Shown piece after piece: positions 1 through 7,830 of a stretch of DNA of 64,000 bases. Numbering within the stretch: position 1 is the stretch's first letter; the number at the start of each line of letters is the position of its first letter. The notes below the pieces were generated by a model. It was not told where the DNA came from, made no database searches, and saw only the letters and a list, made by a program, of their open reading frames with translations. A program made the translations under genes and the position numbers. Source of the DNA: Caldicellulosiruptoraceae bacterium PP1 (GTDB lineage Bacteria > Bacillota > Thermoanaerobacteria > Caldicellulosiruptorales > Caldicellulosiruptoraceae); assembly GCA_041320695.1 (NCBI GenBank), contig JBGGOQ010000001.1, positions 372,001-436,000 on the forward strand. The letters are read 5' to 3'.

Positions 1-687
1 TAACAAGCTGTTGTGCCCCAACACCCATACCTGAGCTTTTAGTCTTTCTGCTGGCAGGTCAAACTTGACTTTGTCAGGATTTTCTCTCATGAACCTCTGC
101 AAAACCTTCGACCAGTCAAGCGGGAGGAAGTAATCCTTGAGTCTGTTCCATACATGCACTGTCTTGACTGTACCGTCTTTGTAATACTTGTCAATTACAA
201 CCAAATCATAAGCCATTACAGCGTATTTGGAGTTAAACCGTGTGTATGGGTCGCCCCAACCACCATTATCACCAGGACCCCATGCAACGTATGCACCTCT
301 GAAATTGTGAGTAGGGTCTCCACCTGTCCAGAAGGTATAGTCTACTGGTGAAAGTACCACTGTCTTGACTGGTATGTTCTTATCCTTCAGCTCTGGCACT
401 GCATTGATTAACTTCCACACAATATAGCTTGCCTGTGCTCTTGTAAGCGGTTTGTCCTTTTTGACTTCTCCTGGTATCAAGCCCATGCTTACTGCCTTTC
501 CCCAGTAGTCCAAAGGCTTGTCTGGCTTCACTTTAGTGCCCAGTAGTAGTGATGTTACAAACTCTTTTGCTGTTATATACTCTATCTTGTTTGTAACTGT
601 TGAAATTGCCTTTGATATTGTTCCTGCTTGTGCTGGTATTGATAAAAACATTGCTAATACAAGGATTACTGATATTAGTTTTTTCAT
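1..687 (-). CDS. Secreted protein with S-layer-homology-like region (3' end outside window)
   Basis: This partial gene runs off the left edge; 229 codons are visible from ATG at 687, which is preceded by an AGGAGGTT ribosome site. The product opens with a clear signal peptide (MKKLISVILVLAMFLS, then a cleavage-type PAQAG), so it is exported. Residues about 40-95 resemble one S-layer homology repeat (WGKAVSMGLIPG, then PLTRAQASYIVWKLI). The following part is rich in W, G, D and Y and is not recognised. The stretch is visibly richer in G+C than the TA genes beside it, which suggests separate acquisition. A cell-surface role in the element is inference. Confidence 0.6.
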   Translation of the reverse strand, partial: MKKLISVILVLAMFLSIPAQAGTISKAISTVTNKIEYITAKEFVTSLLLGTKVKPDKPLDYWGKAVSMGLIPGEVKKDKPLTRAQASYIVWKLINAVPELKDKNIPVKTVVLSPVDYTFWTGGDPTHNFRGAYVAWGPGDNGGWGDPYTRFNSKYAVMAYDLVVIDKYYKDGTVKTVHVWNRLKDYFLPLDWSKVLQRFMRENPDKVKFDLPAERLKAQVWVLGHNSLL

Positions 688-812
688 TTGCAATCAACCT
701 CCTTATTATTGTTATACCATGGTTTTTAAGTTTGTTATGGTAGTTTATATTTTTTTGTTTACTTTCTAATTATATTTTACCATATACCACTTCCAAATCT
801 TTTATACTTTTT

Positions 813-864
813 TAGGTTTACTTGTTTTATTAGTTATTTCATAAGGTTTACTTGTTTACTTTTA
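813..864. promoter_or_regulatory. Direct-repeat operator candidate (GGTTTACTTG units)
   Basis: Two GGTTTACTTG-type units separated by about 28 bases and followed by TTTACT. A close relative of the whole ~52 bp stretch lies at 2705-2756 upstream of the XRE gene, and a shorter one at 10072-10094. Here it sits upstream of the secreted protein gene on the minus strand. It may be a binding site for the XRE regulator at 2224-2580, by analogy with ImmR sites of ICEBs1 (inference). Confidence 0.4.
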
Positions 865-892
865 TTTTTTATATCAAGTGATATAGTTTAAT

Positions 893-933
893 AAAAAATA
901 ACCGTAGCAAGTTTTGTTGACTATGGTTATTTT
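893..933 (-). terminator. Terminator of the XRE-ImmA-PIN operon
   Basis: Stem AAAATAACC(A/G)TAG with its complement, followed by a U-run on the minus strand, directly after the PIN gene stop codon. Confidence 0.6.
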
Positions 934-934
934 C

Positions 935-1489
935 TTATAATCTCCCTTGATATTTTCTTATCACTTCTTGAAAATCAAATGTTGACAGCTTTCTTTTTGT
1001 TGCCTTCATTTTTGACAAAATATTTTGTCCTTGAACAGCATTAATATAATTTTGTTGATATGACATATAAAGAATAATTTCGGTTGTTATAAGCGGTGGA
1101 TGGTCTGGTTTGATATTAGGTAATACATCTCTTAGATTATTACTGGCTAATGTTCCGTTAAGATATTTTGCTAATACAATTGCTGAAGCTTCACCTTTCC
1201 CTATTGAATTTTGTTTACTTATGTCAGTTAGTTTTTCGTATTCTTCGGCTATTGGTGAGAATAGCGGTATTTCTTTGATTTGATATTGTTGTGTATTAAC
1301 TTTTTGTTCTATGTTTTGAAATACGAATTTATACGCCTTGTAGTTCAACATTCTTCGTATTTCGTTATATACAATCATTGGTATTACTATATTGTTAGAA
1401 AAAAGATTATCCAAAATATCAAGCCTGTTAATCCATGAAAAAGAGCATAGGCAATCATTATCAAATACTATCGGCATCTTCAAATTCAT
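935..1489 (-). CDS. PIN-domain-like protein
   Basis: 184 aa from ATG at 1489, chosen because AAGGTGAAATTA precedes it; a later in-frame ATG at 1477 is possible. The N-terminus (MPIVFDNDCLCSFSWI) fits the first acidic strand of PIN ribonuclease folds. GKGEASAIVLAK and ASNNLRDV fit the second and third acidic motifs (E and D) of that family. It overlaps the end of the ImmA/IrrE gene and is last in the XRE-ImmA-PIN operon. Such trios are common on mobile elements, where the PIN protein may be a toxin or phosphodiester-cleaving effector. The family call is good; the target is unknown. Confidence 0.6.
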   Translation of the reverse strand: MNLKMPIVFDNDCLCSFSWINRLDILDNLFSNNIVIPMIVYNEIRRMLNYKAYKFVFQNIEQKVNTQQYQIKEIPLFSPIAEEYEKLTDISKQNSIGKGEASAIVLAKYLNGTLASNNLRDVLPNIKPDHPPLITTEIILYMSYQQNYINAVQGQNILSKMKATKRKLSTFDFQEVIRKYQGRL

Positions 1490-2231
1490 TAATTTCACCT
1501 TCTGTATCTTGAGTAGGTTCAAAAACCATATGTGCATATCCGCCTTCTATGAGCAATTCTTCATATTTACCATATGATATTTTACCTGCCTCAAGTAGCT
1601 TTTTTGCAAGTTCAGCATATTCCGAATAAACTTGTATATTTTTATCTGCTGTACTTTTGTATAGTTCTATCGGATAACCATATTCCCTTGCTTTTGTAAT
1701 TATATTGTGTTTAAATTCCTCTTTTTGCTGTTTGTTTATTAATTTTAATTCCTCTAATCTTATTAACATACATTGATGACTGACTCCGAAATATTGTTCT
1801 AAAAAAATAATATCAGTGATGTCAATTCCTTTTCTTTGTTTTCTTTTTTTATATAAAACATACTCTACTGCCTCTCTTGGCAGTAGAAAATTAAGTGCAA
1901 ATATATTTGCCTCTCTTTCTTCTGGGTTATCATCTACAAATTTATTAATTGAGCATATTCTGTTTAAAGCACCATTACTATATTTGTAATGATAGTATTC
2001 ATGTGTTGCAGTAAATCTTTGATGTCCTAAAGTTTTTCTTGAATTAATTACTATAAGATTTGCTTTATCTTTTCTTAGAAACAGTCCGGACATTTTGTCG
2101 CTCATTTCTTTAAATACAAGAGATATTCCTTCTACTTCATAAAGTATTTTAAAAATATCTGCCGATTCATAAAAAGCAAGCCCAAGTTCCTTTCTTGTCT
2201 CCATTGCTTTTATTACTGCTTTTTCACTCAT
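1461..2231 (-). CDS. ImmA/IrrE-family metallopeptidase
   Basis: 256 aa. The zinc-peptidase motif HEYYH is visible near residue 77 (in RFTATHEYYHYKYS), followed by EREANIFALNFLLP, which matches the third metal ligand region of ImmA/IrrE (DUF955) proteins. Members of this family cleave a partner XRE repressor and so release element genes from repression. The gene overlaps the upstream XRE gene by 8 bases and the downstream PIN gene by about 29, so translation is probably coupled. Known ImmA proteins are often shorter; the C-terminal third (after residue ~165) is an extension of unknown role. Confidence 0.8.
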   Translation of the reverse strand: MSEKAVIKAMETRKELGLAFYESADIFKILYEVEGISLVFKEMSDKMSGLFLRKDKANLIVINSRKTLGHQRFTATHEYYHYKYSNGALNRICSINKFVDDNPEEREANIFALNFLLPREAVEYVLYKKRKQRKGIDITDIIFLEQYFGVSHQCMLIRLEELKLINKQQKEEFKHNIITKAREYGYPIELYKSTADKNIQVYSEYAELAKKLLEAGKISYGKYEELLIEGGYAHMVFEPTQDTEGEINEFEDADSI

Positions 2232-2580
2232 TATCTATTCCCTCACTCATTTTATACATCATACTTAAATTCATTATAAATTCATTTGCAAAAGCAATGA
2301 CTTCTAAGTCCTCATCAGAGATTTCATCTGCCCTAAAGTTTATTGCAACCTGCTCATCTAAATTTTCTCTGTCGTCCAGAAGATAGTTATAATCACAACC
2401 ATACAACCTTGCAAGTTGTTGAAGCATGTCTATACTAATTTCTCGTTTACCGTTTTCATAGTAGGAAAGTTGATTTTGAGTAATACCTAAATATTTTGCT
2501 ACTTGTTCTTGTGTTAAACCCCTCATTTTTCTAATTTCTTGTAATTTAATTCCTATTTTTTTATAAATTTCATTATTCAT
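2224..2580 (-). CDS. XRE-family transcriptional regulator (ImmR-like)
   Basis: 118 aa from ATG at 2580, preceded by GAGGTG. Residues 5-60 form a classic helix-turn-helix of the XRE type (LQEIRKMRGLTQEQVAKYLG, then QNQLSYYENGKREI). The C-terminal half is acidic and probably mediates dimerisation or recognition by the ImmA peptidase encoded next. It is first in the XRE-ImmA-PIN operon. Repeats at 2705-2756 just upstream are the likely operator for autoregulation, and similar repeats occur before two other transcription units in the element. This is the best candidate for the element's main repressor. Confidence 0.85.
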   Translation of the reverse strand: MNNEIYKKIGIKLQEIRKMRGLTQEQVAKYLGITQNQLSYYENGKREISIDMLQQLARLYGCDYNYLLDDRENLDEQVAINFRADEISDEDLEVIAFANEFIMNLSMMYKMSEGIDNE

Positions 2581-2704
2581 AACAAACACCTCTATAACAT
2601 TTAAGTTATATTATTTTATTATTATGTTTATTATTATACCATAATTATTATATTTTTATATATATTTTTGGTTCTAATTTAATTCTCATTTTTATCATAC
2701 TTTT

Positions 2705-2756
2705 AAGGTTTACTTGTTATATTAGTGCTTCATAAGGTTTACTATGTTTACTATTT
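2705..2756. promoter_or_regulatory. Direct-repeat operator candidate upstream of the XRE gene
   Basis: AAGGTTTACTTG and AAGGTTTACTATGTTTACT units spaced as in 813-864. It lies about 125 bases upstream of the XRE start, as expected of an autoregulatory site. Binding is inferred. Confidence 0.45.
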
Positions 2757-2779
2757 AGCTTAAAATAATGTTGTTGCAC

Positions 2780-2820
2780 AAAAAATAACCACAATGAGTT
2801 TTTGCTCACTGTGGTTAACT
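2780..2820 (-). terminator. Terminator after the YgiT-like antitoxin gene
   Basis: Stem AACCACAATGAG paired with CTCACTGTGGTT around a T-rich loop, flanked by A/T runs, immediately 3' of the gene at 2835. Confidence 0.55.
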
Positions 2821-2834
2821 TCACTGTATTATTT

Positions 2835-3065
2835 TTATGCAGCTATTTCTGAATAATTTGCAATAACTATTTCTGTCTTGTTTTTTAATAGTTCGTCTAC
2901 TATTTTTTCAAGTTTAATAGCTGTTTCATTATCAATAAAATACTCACCGCATTGTTGACATACAAGTGCAGGAACATTTTTAATTATTATTATTTTATTA
3001 TTAATGTCAATAATATGATTTACTTCTCCTTGTTTTAGACTTGCTTTACACAAAACACACTTCAT
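2835..3065 (-). CDS. YgiT-type zinc-finger antitoxin-like protein
   Basis: 76 aa. Two CxxC knuckles are visible (CVLC at residues 3-6 and CQQC near 36-39), the zinc-binding N-terminal fold of YgiT/MqsA antitoxins, followed by NETAIKLEKIVDELL. The DNA-binding XRE half of full MqsA is absent, as in many short YgiT proteins. The start overlaps the stop of the upstream DUF4258 gene by 4 bases, the usual toxin-first order of MqsRA-like pairs. Likely role: neutralise that toxin and repress the operon (inference from family and context). Confidence 0.7.
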   Translation of the reverse strand: MKCVLCKASLKQGEVNHIIDINNKIIIIKNVPALVCQQCGEYFIDNETAIKLEKIVDELLKNKTEIVIANYSEIAA

Positions 3066-3382
3066 TTATTATCTCTCCTTGTTTTATAATCTTCCAACCA
3101 TTCATCAAGAGTAGGGAAATAAGAAGTTATAAACCATACAAAGTCATTACCAATAGAACAAATGACATGAATTGGTTTTTTCTCATTAGTATACCCTAAT
3201 ATTAGGCAACTTGGAAAAGGATAGTCTTTTTCGTAGATTTCAATAATCTCACCGTTATTTATAGCTTCAAAAACGTCATAAATTGTTATACCTCTTTCTT
3301 TCATTCTTATCATCATATGTCCGCACCATTGTATTTTTTCTTCTTTAGCTAACTTTCTAATTTCATCTATCCCTATACTCAT
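3062..3382 (-). CDS. DUF4258-like toxin of a type II TA pair
   Basis: 106 aa. The HMMIRMKERGI segment near residue 22, followed by NGEIIEIYEKDYPFPSCLI and PIHVICSIGND, matches the compact DUF4258 fold, a relative of RelE/MqsR-type ribonucleases found with YgiT antitoxins. The gene is directly upstream of, and overlaps, the zinc-finger gene at 2835. A hairpin leader at 3396-3435 would sequester its ribosome site, which makes sense for a toxin whose expression must be kept low. Toxicity is inferred, not shown. Confidence 0.65.
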   Translation of the reverse strand: MSIGIDEIRKLAKEEKIQWCGHMMIRMKERGITIYDVFEAINNGEIIEIYEKDYPFPSCLILGYTNEKKPIHVICSIGNDFVWFITSYFPTLDEWLEDYKTRRDNK

Positions 3383-3395
3383 TAATCTTACTTCT

Positions 3396-3435
3396 CTCCC
3401 CTTTCTGTTTTTATTGGCAAACTACCAAAGAGGAG
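3396..3435 (-). promoter_or_regulatory. Anti-SD leader with UUGGU-AGUUU-GCCAA hairpin (leader 1)
   Basis: On the minus-strand RNA, CUCCUCUU (3435-3428) pairs with AAGGGGAG (3403-3396), the purine-rich ribosome site of the DUF4258 gene. Between them sits the hairpin UUGGU-AGUUU-GCCAA (3414-3428). The same layout recurs at 25403-25452, 27169-27236 and 29962-30012. Confidence 0.5.
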
Positions 3436-3447
3436 TTGCTTTGAAGG

Positions 3448-3870
3448 TTATTTCTTCTTATGCTTAATAATTGTTCGTTTTGTTTTTATATTTCTAACTG
3501 TATGTGAGATAATCCATTCTTTAATTTCTTCTTTTTTATATTTATTTTGAGCAATATTGAGGGCTAATTGAACTAACTCATCATCGGAACAATTTATTGA
3601 TATATTGTTTATATCACATAAAACACATAATAAAGCAACACCTATTCTTTTGTTTCCATCAATAAAAGGGTGATTTCTTATTACGCTATAACAAATCATA
3701 GAAATTTTATCGATATCAGTAGGGTATAATTCTTTTTCATCATATGTTTGAAATGCATTTTCTATTGATGAATACAATAGGTTTATATCTCGAATTCCAT
3801 GTAAACCACCAGTTTTATTAATTATAATTTTATGGAATTCTATAACTTTCTCAATTGTTATTCTTTTCAT
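3448..3870 (-). CDS. doc: Doc/Fic-family toxin
   Basis: 140 aa. The Fic catalytic motif is intact (HPFIDGNKRIG near residues 66-76), preceded by GLHGIRDINLL, typical of Doc toxins. Doc proteins modify elongation factor Tu by phosphorylation; other Fic proteins AMPylate. The ATG overlaps the end of the upstream 59-aa gene in an ATGA arrangement, giving the antitoxin-toxin order of phd-doc. The lysine-rich C-terminal tail (after residue ~125) is longer than in P1 Doc. The call is firm; the actual target is not visible in sequence. Confidence 0.85.
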   Translation of the reverse strand: MKRITIEKVIEFHKIIINKTGGLHGIRDINLLYSSIENAFQTYDEKELYPTDIDKISMICYSVIRNHPFIDGNKRIGVALLCVLCDINNISINCSDDELVQLALNIAQNKYKKEEIKEWIISHTVRNIKTKRTIIKHKKK

Positions 3871-4046
3871 TTTTTTGCAAGTTCTATTAAAGCATTTTTG
3901 TGCTTATTCATAAAATTACTTATTGCTTTATCTATTCTTCTATCATCTTCTTCTATTTTTTTTATTTTAATATACCTTAATATTTTTCTTTGTTCTTTTT
4001 CTGATAAATCGCCTACATTTTTATAAATTATTTTTGCTAAACTCAT
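3867..4046 (-). CDS. Small antitoxin partner of Doc
   Basis: 59 aa from ATG at 4046, preceded by AGAGGAAAT; an upstream in-frame extension lacks a ribosome site. It is charged and helical (LSEKEQRKILRYIKI, then a basic ISNFMNKHKNALIELAKK tail). It does not clearly show the Phd/YefM N-terminal fold, so it is called antitoxin mainly from its 4-base overlap with the Doc gene and its size. An extended -10 promoter lies 37 bases upstream at 4083. Confidence 0.6.
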   Translation of the reverse strand: MSLAKIIYKNVGDLSEKEQRKILRYIKIKKIEEDDRRIDKAISNFMNKHKNALIELAKK

Positions 4047-4082
4047 ATCAATTTCCTCTTTTTTAAGCATATTTCTATTATA

Positions 4083-4092
4083 ATTATACCAC
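4083..4092 (-). promoter_or_regulatory. Extended -10 promoter (GTGGTATAAT)
   Basis: TTTGTGGTATAATT on the minus strand ahead of the Doc operon. The TGG before TATAAT makes an extended -10. The same 10-mer recurs at 25661 (+), 26044 (+), 27258 (-) and 30027 (-). Confidence 0.5.
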
Positions 4093-4143
4093 AAAGTCAA
4101 ATAATAAACATACACAATAATAATAACTCATTGTTTTGCAAAT

Positions 4144-4989
4144 CTATAATATAATTCTTTCTAACATGTGTTCGTGTATTTTCTTCCAACACTCATAACG
4201 ATACAAGTTGTCTATATTTAGCTTTCCTAATGGTGTTCTAAACATTTCTTCATTTGCATTGACTGCAAAAAGCCATACTCTTGTTTTATGATGGTTATTT
4301 TCTATGATTACTTCAGAATGAACTCGACGTATTGTTTCTTCTGGTTGCAATAATCTTTTCTTGGTTTCTGAACTGGTTTCTACTTTTACCTTTATGCCAT
4401 TATCAAGAACAACCCAATCCCTTTTATATTTAAAAGTCCAATCAAGTGTAATTGGCATTTTTTTTAACAACAACAAATCATAGTCTTTTATTGTCCCAAC
4501 CCGTAGCAAGCCAATTTTACCTGTGAACTTTCTTTTTTCATTATTTATTGACATTGTAAAATCAAAATTGTAATGTCCAGGCTTTCCTAAAGCCTCTAAT
4601 GTTGTATAGACATCTTCTTTTAATTGTATTACTTCAGCCTTAATCTTAGTAACTCCTATCCTCTTTGCTAAACATACTCTATGCTTACCTTCATCTACCC
4701 AGTATTTCCCATTATATTCTATTACTTTTATTTTATCTTTATCATAAAAAGGAGTAATGCCTTGTTTAAATTCTTCATAAAAACATTGACATCTACTTGA
4801 TTTAATGCAAATATCGAGATATTAAGAATCATTTGCTGTTTTTTCTAAAGCCTCTAATATTTCTTCTTCTGTGTGAATATAGGGGTTTAGTCCAAGTTCA
4901 GTAAGAAGCAAACATCTATTGCCTAATTCAGTAGGGAATTCTACAATATCAGAAACATTGATAGCTTTTTCAATACATTCTTTTGACAT
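4144..4989 (-). pseudogene. ParB-like module protein, copy A, interrupted by an in-frame stop
   Basis: The reading frame from ATG 4989 to the stop at 4144 is continuous (282 codons) except for one TAA at 4822-4824 (codon 56). Paralogs at 30039 and 39928 have PKYLDIC or KNYLNIC at the matching place; here it is S-stop-YLDIC. The stop could therefore be a single AAA-to-TAA change. The rest is well preserved: a ParB-like GKHRVCLAKRIG box, ENNHHKTRVWL, and a YECWKKIHEH end. A downstream product from ATG 4554 is possible. Either a recent null mutation or, less likely, read-through. Confidence 0.75.
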
Positions 4990-5031
4990 AGAGTTAACTC
5001 CTTTTTCTATTTTTGTTTTAATATATATATT

Positions 5032-5286
5032 TTAAATCATTCGATCTTTCTGGACAACATGTGTAAAATATTTGAACCAATCATCATAACTTCTTTCAAG
5101 TAGTTTCATTTTACAGTTTGGATATTTTTGATTCATCTCTTGTATTGCATTTATTATACCACTATCCCATTCACCACCAATTGGTCTTAATACAATCTCA
5201 CCTTCTTGAGTTACACCAATTAACAAAGCAAAGACTCTTTTATCTGAAAGAGATTCTATAATCTTTTCAATTTCTTGAGGTTTCAT
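5032..5286 (-). CDS. Small partner protein of the ParB-like module, copy A
   Basis: 84 aa from ATG at 5286, preceded by AAAGGAGATATTTTT. The family is not recognised. Its core reads RVFALLIGVTQEGEIVLRP with IGGEWDSGIINAIQEMN after it, probably a small alpha/beta fold. It differs from copy C (40808) at only three of the first ~64 residues, but the last 20 residues diverge strongly; copy B (30919) is more distant. Always 28-42 bases upstream of a ParB-like gene, so the two are co-expressed and probably act together. Copy A stays open although its partner carries a stop codon. Confidence 0.6.
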   Translation of the reverse strand: MKPQEIEKIIESLSDKRVFALLIGVTQEGEIVLRPIGGEWDSGIINAIQEMNQKYPNCKMKLLERSYDDWFKYFTHVVQKDRMI

Positions 5287-5352
5287 AAAAATATCTCCTT
5301 TCTTTAATTTTTCTTTTCTAAATAAAAATAAAAGAGATTGCCTTTTTTCCAT

Positions 5353-5857
5353 GACAGCAACCTCTTTATTATCACTCCTTGTTCCATTGTTGCTATTTAT
5401 ATAAAAAGCCTTATATCATCAGCGTATTGATATGGTATTAGTGATTAGAAGGTGTTTCAATCCATTATAAAAGTATCTCGAAAATCAAATATTGTTATGT
5501 TTTTTGTTTTAATTATTTATAGTATTATTATATTCTATTTTATGCATAATATTTTTACATTATTTATATAATAATATTGCTAAATATAATTCTTAATGTT
5601 ACGATTATTTTATATGGTTTTTTTATCGTTTAAAATGTATATTTTGCAAAAATTAATTATTAATATTTTTATATTATATATAATTATTATTTAATAATAC
5701 AGGGGACAAAGGTATTTAACAATATTTCTACAAATTTTTTAGTAAAATAACTTATAAATAGTTGTTTTTTAAAAATCAATATATAATTATAGTGCATATA
5801 CTATACAAAATTATTTTATATTTTTAGTTATATATTTTACTTTCTTTATATTATTAC
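5353..5857. other. AT-rich gap before the mannanase gene
   Basis: About 500 bases with very high A+T and no convincing gene on either strand. It probably contains the mannanase promoter, but too many TATAAT-like strings occur to pick one. Confidence 0.4.
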
Positions 5858-5879
5858 ATGTCAATAATAAAGCTTACAT

Positions 5880-5890
5880 ATGGGGAGACC
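5880..5890 (+). repeat. Left arm of 11-bp inverted repeat around the mannanase gene
   Basis: ATGGGGAGACC in the 5' leader of the mannanase gene. Its exact reverse complement is at 7342-7352, 50 bases after the stop. In the mRNA the two arms could pair. Confidence 0.5.
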
Positions 5891-5929
5891 TTTATCAATA
5901 ATATTAAAATAAAAAAAGGAGGTAAAATT

Positions 5930-7291
5930 ATGAAATTTAAGAGAATTACACTATCATCATTATTGGTTATTGCACTTGCAATAGGTATTATATTTTTTAG
6001 CTACAATAAAAACATAGCTAAGGCTGCCCCTTCCACTTCAGGTATTAAAGGGGTTAATAATCCGCATATCTGGTTTGATAGCCAATCTTATTCAGCTTTA
6101 GACACTATTAAGAATAATGGGTTTAATACTGTAAGAATTGTATGGCAAACCAGTGGTTCAGGTTCAAGATTGAAACAAATCATAGACCGATGTAAAACTT
6201 TAGGTCTAAAACCTATTCCAGAATTGCATGATGTAACAGGTGGAACAAATTCAAGTGATATTGATAGAATGGTAAATTGGTGGATAAGTAACAAGTCTTA
6301 TATATCAAGTGACGTATGGATTAATATAGCTAATGAATGGGGACCAGCTAACAGCACAACGTGGAGAGATACTTATAAAAGTGCTGTGCAGAAACTTAGA
6401 AATAATGGTATGAGTAATACAATAGTTATTGATTCAGGTGGATGGGGACAAGATCAAGATGATATCTTGAACTATGCATTAGATGTTCTTAATGCCGATC
6501 CTAATAAAAATGTAGTATTTAGTATTCATATGTATGGTTCTTGGAATGATAATAGCAAAATTTATAACTTTTTAACTAGTTGCAAAAATAAAGGGATTCC
6601 AATTATGGTAGGAGAATTTGGTTATAATTATAACAATGGGAATAATAATCTTGGTTGCAAAGTAGATGCAGCATACTTAATGAATACCTGTAATAGTCTT
6701 GGTATTGGCTATATTGCTTGGTCATGGTGTGGAAATGATTCGGCTAATGCGTGGCTTGATATGACACAATCAGATTGGACCACATTAACCTATTGGGGTA
6801 ATTTAGTTAAAAATGGCGGTACCAGCAGTAGTAGCATTATCTACGACTTTGAAAACTCAACTCAAGGATGGACCGGAAGTAATATAAGTGGTGGACCGTG
6901 GAGTGTAACCGAATGGAAATATAATGGTAGTTATTCTTTAAAAGCAGATATCACTTTAAAGCCTAGTAACCAATACTATTTAAAATTAACATCAGATCAA
7001 AACCTATCTGGAAAATCAACAATAAAGGCGTATGTTAAACATGCAGCTTGGGGCAATGTAGGAAGTGGAATGCAAGCAAAATTATATGTTAAAACCGGTA
7101 GCAGTTGGACTTGGTATGATGGAGGGGCTGTTAGCATTAATAGTAGTAATGCTTCATTAGTTCAAATCAGTTTGAGTAATGTAAGTAATTTAGACCAAGT
7201 AAGAGAAATAGGAATTCAGTTTATTTCAAGCTCAGACTGTGCTAATGGAGATGCATGTTCAATATATGTTGATTATGTTGTAATCCAATAG
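5930..7291 (+). CDS. Secreted GH5 (subfamily 8-like) beta-mannanase with C-terminal CBM
   Basis: 453 aa from ATG 5930, chosen for AAAGGAGGT 8 bases before it. Residues 1-33 are a signal peptide. Residues ~35-300 match GH5_8 endo-beta-1,4-mannanases of Bacillus type: KGVNNPHIWF start, NIANEW (acid/base Glu), FSIHMY, and IMVGEFG (nucleophile Glu). After an SSSS linker, residues ~308-453 form a galactose-binding-like beta-sandwich (YDFENSTQGWTGS start, IYVDYVVI end), as in mannan-binding CBMs. It cuts mannan outside the cell. It is the only plus-strand protein gene in the element and looks like cargo; no sugar-uptake genes accompany it. Confidence 0.85.
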   Translation: MKFKRITLSSLLVIALAIGIIFFSYNKNIAKAAPSTSGIKGVNNPHIWFDSQSYSALDTIKNNGFNTVRIVWQTSGSGSRLKQIIDRCKTLGLKPIPELHDVTGGTNSSDIDRMVNWWISNKSYISSDVWINIANEWGPANSTTWRDTYKSAVQKLRNNGMSNTIVIDSGGWGQDQDDILNYALDVLNADPNKNVVFSIHMYGSWNDNSKIYNFLTSCKNKGIPIMVGEFGYNYNNGNNNLGCKVDAAYLMNTCNSLGIGYIAWSWCGNDSANAWLDMTQSDWTTLTYWGNLVKNGGTSSSSIIYDFENSTQGWTGSNISGGPWSVTEWKYNGSYSLKADITLKPSNQYYLKLTSDQNLSGKSTIKAYVKHAAWGNVGSGMQAKLYVKTGSSWTWYDGGAVSINSSNASLVQISLSNVSNLDQVREIGIQFISSSDCANGDACSIYVDYVVIQ

Positions 7292-7341
7292 ATTTTATAC
7301 TTTAAAATAATATTAGGTATTTTTTAGTTAAATAATCAAAT

Positions 7342-7352
7342 GGTCTCCCCAT
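7342..7352 (+). repeat. Right arm of 11-bp inverted repeat around the mannanase gene
   Basis: GGTCTCCCCAT, reverse complement of 5880-5890. No direct repeats flank the pair, so a simple transposition unit is not supported. Confidence 0.5.
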
Positions 7353-7483
7353 TTTTTATATTTTAGAATGTATCTGTTCTTACAATACTATCATAACTTA
7401 TCTTACATCTTTATCAGCTTTACTTGCAAGATTATCAGAAACTGACACTCTGTGCATCTAAAATATTTTATTATCTATGTAAA

Positions 7484-7505
7484 AAGGCAGGATTTACCCT
7501 GCCTT
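7484..7505 (-). terminator. Terminator of the HU gene
   Basis: AAGGCAGG paired with CCTGCCTT and followed by TTTTTAC on the minus strand, overlapping the end of the HU gene. Confidence 0.75.
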
Positions 7506-7782
7506 ACTTTGTTATTACAGCTTCTTTCAAAAGCTTGCCTACCTTGAATACTGGAACTTTTGTTGCTGGTATAAGTATTTCTTCTTGTGTTTGTGGATTT
7601 TTGCCTTTCCTTTCTGCTCTTTCTCTAACTTCAAATGAGCCAAAACCAACTAATTGAACTTTATCATTATTTTGAAGTGCTTCTGTAACTGAGTCAACAA
7701 ATGCGTTAAGCAATTTTTCAGTGTCCTTTTGTGTTAGTCCACTTTTTGTAGCCATTGCTTTGATTAATTGTTCCTTTGTCAT
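7504..7782 (-). CDS. hup: HU-family DNA-binding protein
   Basis: 92 aa, the normal HU length. All family marks are present: MTKEQLIKAMA start, VQLVGFGSFEVRERAERKG with the conserved GFGSF turn, and PATKVPVFKVGKLLK at the end of the DNA-binding arm. It bends and compacts DNA as a dimer. It has its own terminator and a GGGGG ribosome site. An HU copy within a mobile element may serve recombination or replication of the element, or mask its AT-rich DNA; the host surely has a separate chromosomal HU. Confidence 0.95.
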   Translation of the reverse strand: MTKEQLIKAMATKSGLTQKDTEKLLNAFVDSVTEALQNNDKVQLVGFGSFEVRERAERKGKNPQTQEEILIPATKVPVFKVGKLLKEAVITK

Positions 7783-7810
7783 TTCTATTTACCCCCTATG
7801 TTTTTTATAT

Positions 7811-7830
7811 AATCAAGCATTAGCTTGATT
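7811..7830 (-). terminator. Hairpin at the end of the coiled-coil gene
   Basis: AATCAAGC-(TA)-GCTTGATT palindrome followed on the minus strand by ATATAAAAAAC. It overlaps the last codons of the gene at 7813. A weak terminator candidate. Confidence 0.4.

Noticed and set aside
5448-5475. GTGTTTCAATCC resembling a CRISPR repeat end
   Set aside because: Only one copy, no second repeat at spacer distance and no cas genes in the window.
5880-7352. Mannanase gene as a simple transposon
   Set aside because: The inverted repeats lack target-site duplications and no transposase is present, so only the repeat itself is reported.
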